The notes under the pieces were generated by a model. The model was not told where the DNA came from and did no database searches. It saw only the letters and a program-made list of their open reading frames with translations. A DNA stretch of 64,000 bases. Origin: Nocardioides cavernae (GTDB lineage: Bacteria; Actinomycetota; Actinomycetes; Propionibacteriales; Nocardioidaceae). A program made the position numbers and the translations under genes. Of the stretch, positions 60,771 through 64,000 are shown piece by piece (position 1 is the stretch's first letter; every line of letters begins with the position of its first letter). Location of the stretch: the NCBI RefSeq assembly GCF_016907475.1, contig NZ_JAFBCA010000001.1, positions 434,001-498,000 of the forward strand, written 5' to 3'.

Positions 60771-63284
60771 ATGGCTGAGCTCCTCTACCGCATCGGTCGC
60801 TTCGCGGCCCGCCGCCACTGGGCCGTCGTCGGCGCGTGGCTGGCGGTCCTGGGCATCACCGTGGTGACCTACCTGTCCTTCGCCGGCGCCCTGTCGTCGA
60901 ACATCACGCTTCCGGACACCCCCACGACACGGGTCTCCCAGCAGCTCGAGCGCGACTTCGAGGGCGCCGGGGGCGGCAACGGCTCGATCGTCGCCGAGAC
61001 CACCGACGGCACCGCGTTGACCACTGCACAGCAGCGCGAGCTGGCCGCCCTGTTCGACCGGGTCGCGGAGGTCGAGTCCGTCGCCGACGTGTCCGACCCG
61101 TTCGCCACCCAGGAGCAGCTGGACGCGTCGGCGAAGCAGGTGGCCGACGGGCGCCAGCAGCTCGACGACGGCCTCGCCAAGCTGAAGGCGGGGCAGGCGC
61201 AGCTTGACGCCGGCCGCACCGCCCTGGCCGAGCAGCGGCAGCTGGCCCGCGAGGCCGGCACGCTCGCGGCCGTACGTCCGCAGCTGCGCGCCGCGGAGCA
61301 GCAGCTCGACGACGGGCAGGCCGAGATCGACCGGCAGCGCGCGAAGGTCGACGAGCAGGTGCCCCAGCTCGAGCAGGGCGCCACCCTGACCGAGCTGTCG
61401 TCCGGCTTCCGCACCGTGTCCGAGGACGGCAGCGCCGCAGTCGCCAACGTCACCTTCGACGTCTCGACCAACGAGGTCACCGCCGAGGTGAAGACCGAGA
61501 TCGAGGACATCGTCGCCGGCGCCGGCATCGAGGGGGTCGCCGTCCACCCCTCGCAGGACATCGCGCAGACCGTCCCGTCCATCCTCGGTCCCGGTGAGAT
61601 CGCCGGCGTGGTCGTCGCCGCGATCGTGCTCTTCGTCATGCTCGGGACCGTGCTCGGTGCCGCCCTGCCGCTCGTCACCGCCCTGCTCGGGGTCGGGGTC
61701 GCGTCGCTGGCGTCGCTGTCGTTCTCGGGGATGGTCGAGTTCGTGTCCGTCACGCCGGTGCTCGGAGTAATGCTCGGGCTCGCGGTCGGCATCGACTACT
61801 CGCTCTTCATCATCAACCGCCACCGTCGCCAGCTGATGCAGGGCGCCACGCTGCACGAGTCGATCGGCCTCGCCAACGGCACCTCGGGCAACGCCGTCGT
61901 GTTCGCCGGCGTCACCGTCATCGTGGCGCTGCTGGCGCTCAACGTCACGGGTGTCGGGTTCCTCGGCCTCATGGGCACGGTCGGTGGCGTGGCCGTGCTC
62001 GTGGCCATCCTGATGGCGATCACGCTCACCCCCGCGATCCTGTCGCTGGCCGGCATGCGCATCCTGCGGCGCCGCGAACGTGAGCGCCTGGAGACAGGCG
62101 AGCGCGCGCACGACGACGAGATCACCGACCGCGACCGGCCGATGAGCTCCACCCGGGCGTGGACCGTCCTCGGGCTGGGCGTCGCCGCACTGCTCGTCGT
62201 GGCCGCCCCGGCCACGCAGATGCGCCTCGGCCTCCCGGACGGCTCGACCCAGCCGCCGGACTCGGCCGGCTACCTGGCCCACGAGGTGCAGGCGAAGAAG
62301 TTCGGCGAGGGGTCCAACGGTCCGCTGCTGGTCGTCGCCGACCTGCCCTCAGCGATCGGCAAGGACGACGTCGTCGCCGAGCAGGCCGCCCTCGGCGAGC
62401 AGATCGGCAACGTCTGGAACGTCGAGGCGGTCGTGCCGATCGGTGCGTCGAAGGACCGGTCCGCACTGGCCTTTCAGGTCATCCCCAAGGGAGCACCGTC
62501 GAGCGCGGCAACCGCTGAGCTGGTGCAGAACCTTCGGACCTTGACCCCGGAGACGGCCTCCGGAGCTGACGCCACCCTCGGCGTGGCCGGGAACGCCAGT
62601 GCAGGGATCGACATCTCCGACAAGCTCTCCGACGTGCTGCCGACCTACCTCGCGCTGGTCGTCGGGCTCTCCCTGCTGATCCTGGTGCTGGTGTTCCGCT
62701 CGATCCTGGTGCCGCTCACGGCGACGCTCGGGTTCGTGCTGTCGCTGCTGGCGGCCTTCGGCGGCATCACCGCGATCTTCCAGATCGGCTTCCTCTCCGA
62801 CCTGTTCGGCGTCCACGCGCCGGGACCGGTGCTCAGCTTCCTGCCGATCATCGCGACCGGCATCCTCTTCGGCCTGGCGATGGACTACCAGCTGTTCCTG
62901 GTGTCCGGGATGCGTGAGGCGTACGCCCACGGCGCCCCGGCACGGGTCGCGGTGCAGCACGGCCTGCACGCCGGGCGCTCGGTCGTGACGGCTGCGGCGA
63001 TCATCATGATCTCCGTGTTCGCCGGCTTCATCTTCAGCCACGACGCGACCATCAAGCCGATCGGCTTCGGCCTGGCCTTCGGCGTGCTGCTCGACGCCTT
63101 CGTCGTACGGATGCTGCTGATCCCGGCGGCGATGCACCTCCTCGGCGAGAAGGCGTGGTGGCTGCCGCGCTGGCTGGACCGGATCCTGCCCGACGTCGAC
63201 GTCGAGGGCGCCAAGCTCGAGCGCAGCCACCCGGTCCACGAGGAGCAGGTCGACGAGCGCGCCAGCGCCCCCGCCGCACGGTGA
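60771..63284 (+). CDS. MMPL-family RND exporter
   Basis: An 837-residue inner-membrane transporter. TM1 follows the N-terminal RFAARRHWAVVGAWLAVLG. The first periplasmic loop contains a long Gln/Leu-rich coiled coil (about residues 120-205, with repeats like KQVADGRQQLDDGLAKLKAGQAQLDAG). The first MMPL core is VAAIVLFVMLGTVLGAALPLVTALLG and GVMLGLAVGIDYSLFIINRHR; the second half repeats it with LALVVGLSLLILVLVFRSILVPL and ATGILFGLAMDYQLFLVSGMREAY. The Asp-Tyr pairs (GIDYS, AMDYQ) are the proton-relay signature. The cargo is unknown; mycobacterial relatives export lipids. TetR-controlled. Confidence 0.92.
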   Translation: MAELLYRIGRFAARRHWAVVGAWLAVLGITVVTYLSFAGALSSNITLPDTPTTRVSQQLERDFEGAGGGNGSIVAETTDGTALTTAQQRELAALFDRVAEVESVADVSDPFATQEQLDASAKQVADGRQQLDDGLAKLKAGQAQLDAGRTALAEQRQLAREAGTLAAVRPQLRAAEQQLDDGQAEIDRQRAKVDEQVPQLEQGATLTELSSGFRTVSEDGSAAVANVTFDVSTNEVTAEVKTEIEDIVAGAGIEGVAVHPSQDIAQTVPSILGPGEIAGVVVAAIVLFVMLGTVLGAALPLVTALLGVGVASLASLSFSGMVEFVSVTPVLGVMLGLAVGIDYSLFIINRHRRQLMQGATLHESIGLANGTSGNAVVFAGVTVIVALLALNVTGVGFLGLMGTVGGVAVLVAILMAITLTPAILSLAGMRILRRRERERLETGERAHDDEITDRDRPMSSTRAWTVLGLGVAALLVVAAPATQMRLGLPDGSTQPPDSAGYLAHEVQAKKFGEGSNGPLLVVADLPSAIGKDDVVAEQAALGEQIGNVWNVEAVVPIGASKDRSALAFQVIPKGAPSSAATAELVQNLRTLTPETASGADATLGVAGNASAGIDISDKLSDVLPTYLALVVGLSLLILVLVFRSILVPLTATLGFVLSLLAAFGGITAIFQIGFLSDLFGVHAPGPVLSFLPIIATGILFGLAMDYQLFLVSGMREAYAHGAPARVAVQHGLHAGRSVVTAAAIIMISVFAGFIFSHDATIKPIGFGLAFGVLLDAFVVRMLLIPAAMHLLGEKAWWLPRWLDRILPDVDVEGAKLERSHPVHEEQVDERASAPAAR

Positions 63285-63290
63285 CGCGGC

Positions 63291-63330
63291 CGTCATGGGT
63301 CCTCCGGTCCGGGCCTGAGGACCCATGACG
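63291..63330. terminator. Terminator hairpin
   Basis: A perfect 14-bp stem (63291-63304 with 63317-63330; core GTCATGGGTCCT) closes a 12-nt loop just after the MmpL gene. The ACGTCATGG-like core resembles the hairpin at 8639-8690. Confidence 0.75.
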
Positions 63331-63356
63331 TCGCCGGCGTGCACCACAATGGTCCT

Positions 63357-64000
63357 GTGACCGAACCCCGCGCCGTCCACACCTGGCTCACCGACATGGA
63401 CGGCGTCCTCGTGCGCGAGGAGGACCCGATCCCCGGCGCGAAGGAGTTCATCGGCGCGCTGCGCGAGCAAGGCGTCCCGTTCCTGGTGCTCACCAACAAC
63501 TCGATCTTCACCCCGCGCGACCTGCGGGTGCGCCTGCTCCGCAGCAGCGGGATCGACGTGCCGGAGGAGTCGATCTGGACGTCGGCCCTCGCGACCGCGC
63601 AGTTCCTCGACGACCAGCGCCCGGGCGGTTCGGCGTACGTCGTCGGCGAGACGGGGCTGACCGCGGCGGTGCACGACATCGGCTACGTCATGACCGACCA
63701 GGACCCCGACTACGTCGTGCTCGGCGAGACCCGCACCTACTCGTTCGAGGCGATCACGCGCGCGATCCGGCTGATCAACGCCGGCGCGCGCTTCATCGCC
63801 ACCAACCCCGACCCCAGCGGGCCGAGCGCCCAGGGCATGCTGCCGGCGACCGGGTCCGTCGCGGCCCTGATCAGCACCGCGACGGGACGCCAGCCCTACT
63901 TCATCGGCAAGCCCAACCCGCTGATGATGCGCAGCGCGCTCAACCGGATCGACGCCCACTCCGAGACCACCGTGATGATCGGCGACCGGATGGACACCGA
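63357..64000 (+). CDS. HAD-IIA (NagD-like) hydrolase, 3' end beyond the window
   Basis: The first ~214 residues of a HAD-superfamily IIA phosphatase. Motif I is [19 protein letters not shown] with Asp13 and Asp15; motif II is LVLTNNS; the cap domain follows ([23 protein letters not shown], then [10 protein letters not shown]); motif III is [10 protein letters not shown], and motif IV begins MIGDRMDTD at the window edge. Relatives dephosphorylate UMP, phosphoglycolate or 4-nitrophenyl phosphate; the true substrate is unknown. GTG 63357 follows CACAAT (63345-63350) by 6 nt without a Shine-Dalgarno, so it is probably leaderless. The stop codon is not in the window. Confidence 0.88.
   Translation, partial: MTEPRAVHTWLTDMDGVLVREEDPIPGAKEFIGALREQGVPFLVLTNNSIFTPRDLRVRLLRSSGIDVPEESIWTSALATAQFLDDQRPGGSAYVVGETGLTAAVHDIGYVMTDQDPDYVVLGETRTYSFEAITRAIRLINAGARFIATNPDPSGPSAQGMLPATGSVAALISTATGRQPYFIGKPNPLMMRSALNRIDAHSETTVMIGDRMDT

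Overview
The window is bacterial chromosome from a high-GC Gram-positive organism (about 70% G+C by eye, third codon positions almost always G or C). The gene set points to an actinobacterium of the Nocardioides type: an F420-type Ddn-like reductase, an MmpL exporter, the TadA-associated protein, a PAS-ANTAR protein, a wax-ester-synthase/DGAT-like acyltransferase beside plsC and plsB, fused pntA, and actinobacterial recBCD. This placement is inference; no rRNA gene is present. I found no transposase, integrase, phage gene or CRISPR array, so this reads as ordinary core and semi-accessory chromosome.

Layout. 1-5.7 kb: the end of a large HTH/ATPase regulator, two hemerythrin-like proteins and a secreted M28 aminopeptidase. 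5.7-8.7 kb: a MarR repressor divergent from a reductase-like protein, a VOC dioxygenase-like protein and a hydrolase-DUF5519 fusion; the set resembles the quinone-responsive MhqR regulon of Bacillus. 8.7-11.4 kb: a ureohydrolase divergent from 2,2-dialkylglycine decarboxylase. 11.4-16.2 kb: a secreted sulfatase divergent from its formylglycine-generating enzyme, then an SGNH hydrolase under a TetR regulator. 16.2-20.5 kb: a TetR/DHA2 efflux pair with tandem operators, a MerR-DICT regulator and small proteins, including a 57-residue CsbD-like protein. 20.4-30.9 kb: a lipoprotein, recC-recB-recD and an ACT protein. 30.9-33.8 kb: an MFS carrier, a Ddn-like reductase and menB.

33.9-36.9 kb holds the most unusual unit: three translationally coupled genes for an N-formylglutamate-amidohydrolase-like protein, a DUF1704/MATCAP-like metallopeptidase and a glutathione-synthase-like ATP-grasp ligase. 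A sirtuin gene and a lipoprotein gene follow on the other strand, then two paralogous soluble histidine kinases with no response regulator beside them. 42.3-50.4 kb: acyl-CoA dehydrogenase, ThpR, a VIT1/CCC1 metal transporter, pntAB, upp, and the tadA group. 50.4-55.2 kb: plsB-plsC-WS/DGAT, the same order as in Mycobacterium tuberculosis. 55.3-64 kb: tRNA-Ser(CGA), a PepSY protein divergent from an OmpR/kinase pair, a YbaK deacylase, a PAS-ANTAR protein plus a lone receiver, a TetR/MmpL pair, and a NagD-like HAD protein cut by the window end.

Two themes run through the window. Many first genes have a TAnnnT-like -10 element ending 6-7 nt before the start codon and no Shine-Dalgarno, so they are probably transcribed without a leader. 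Genes inside operons are joined by ATGA or GTGA overlaps. Convergent or tandem gene ends often carry long hairpins, and several regulators have readable dyad operators.
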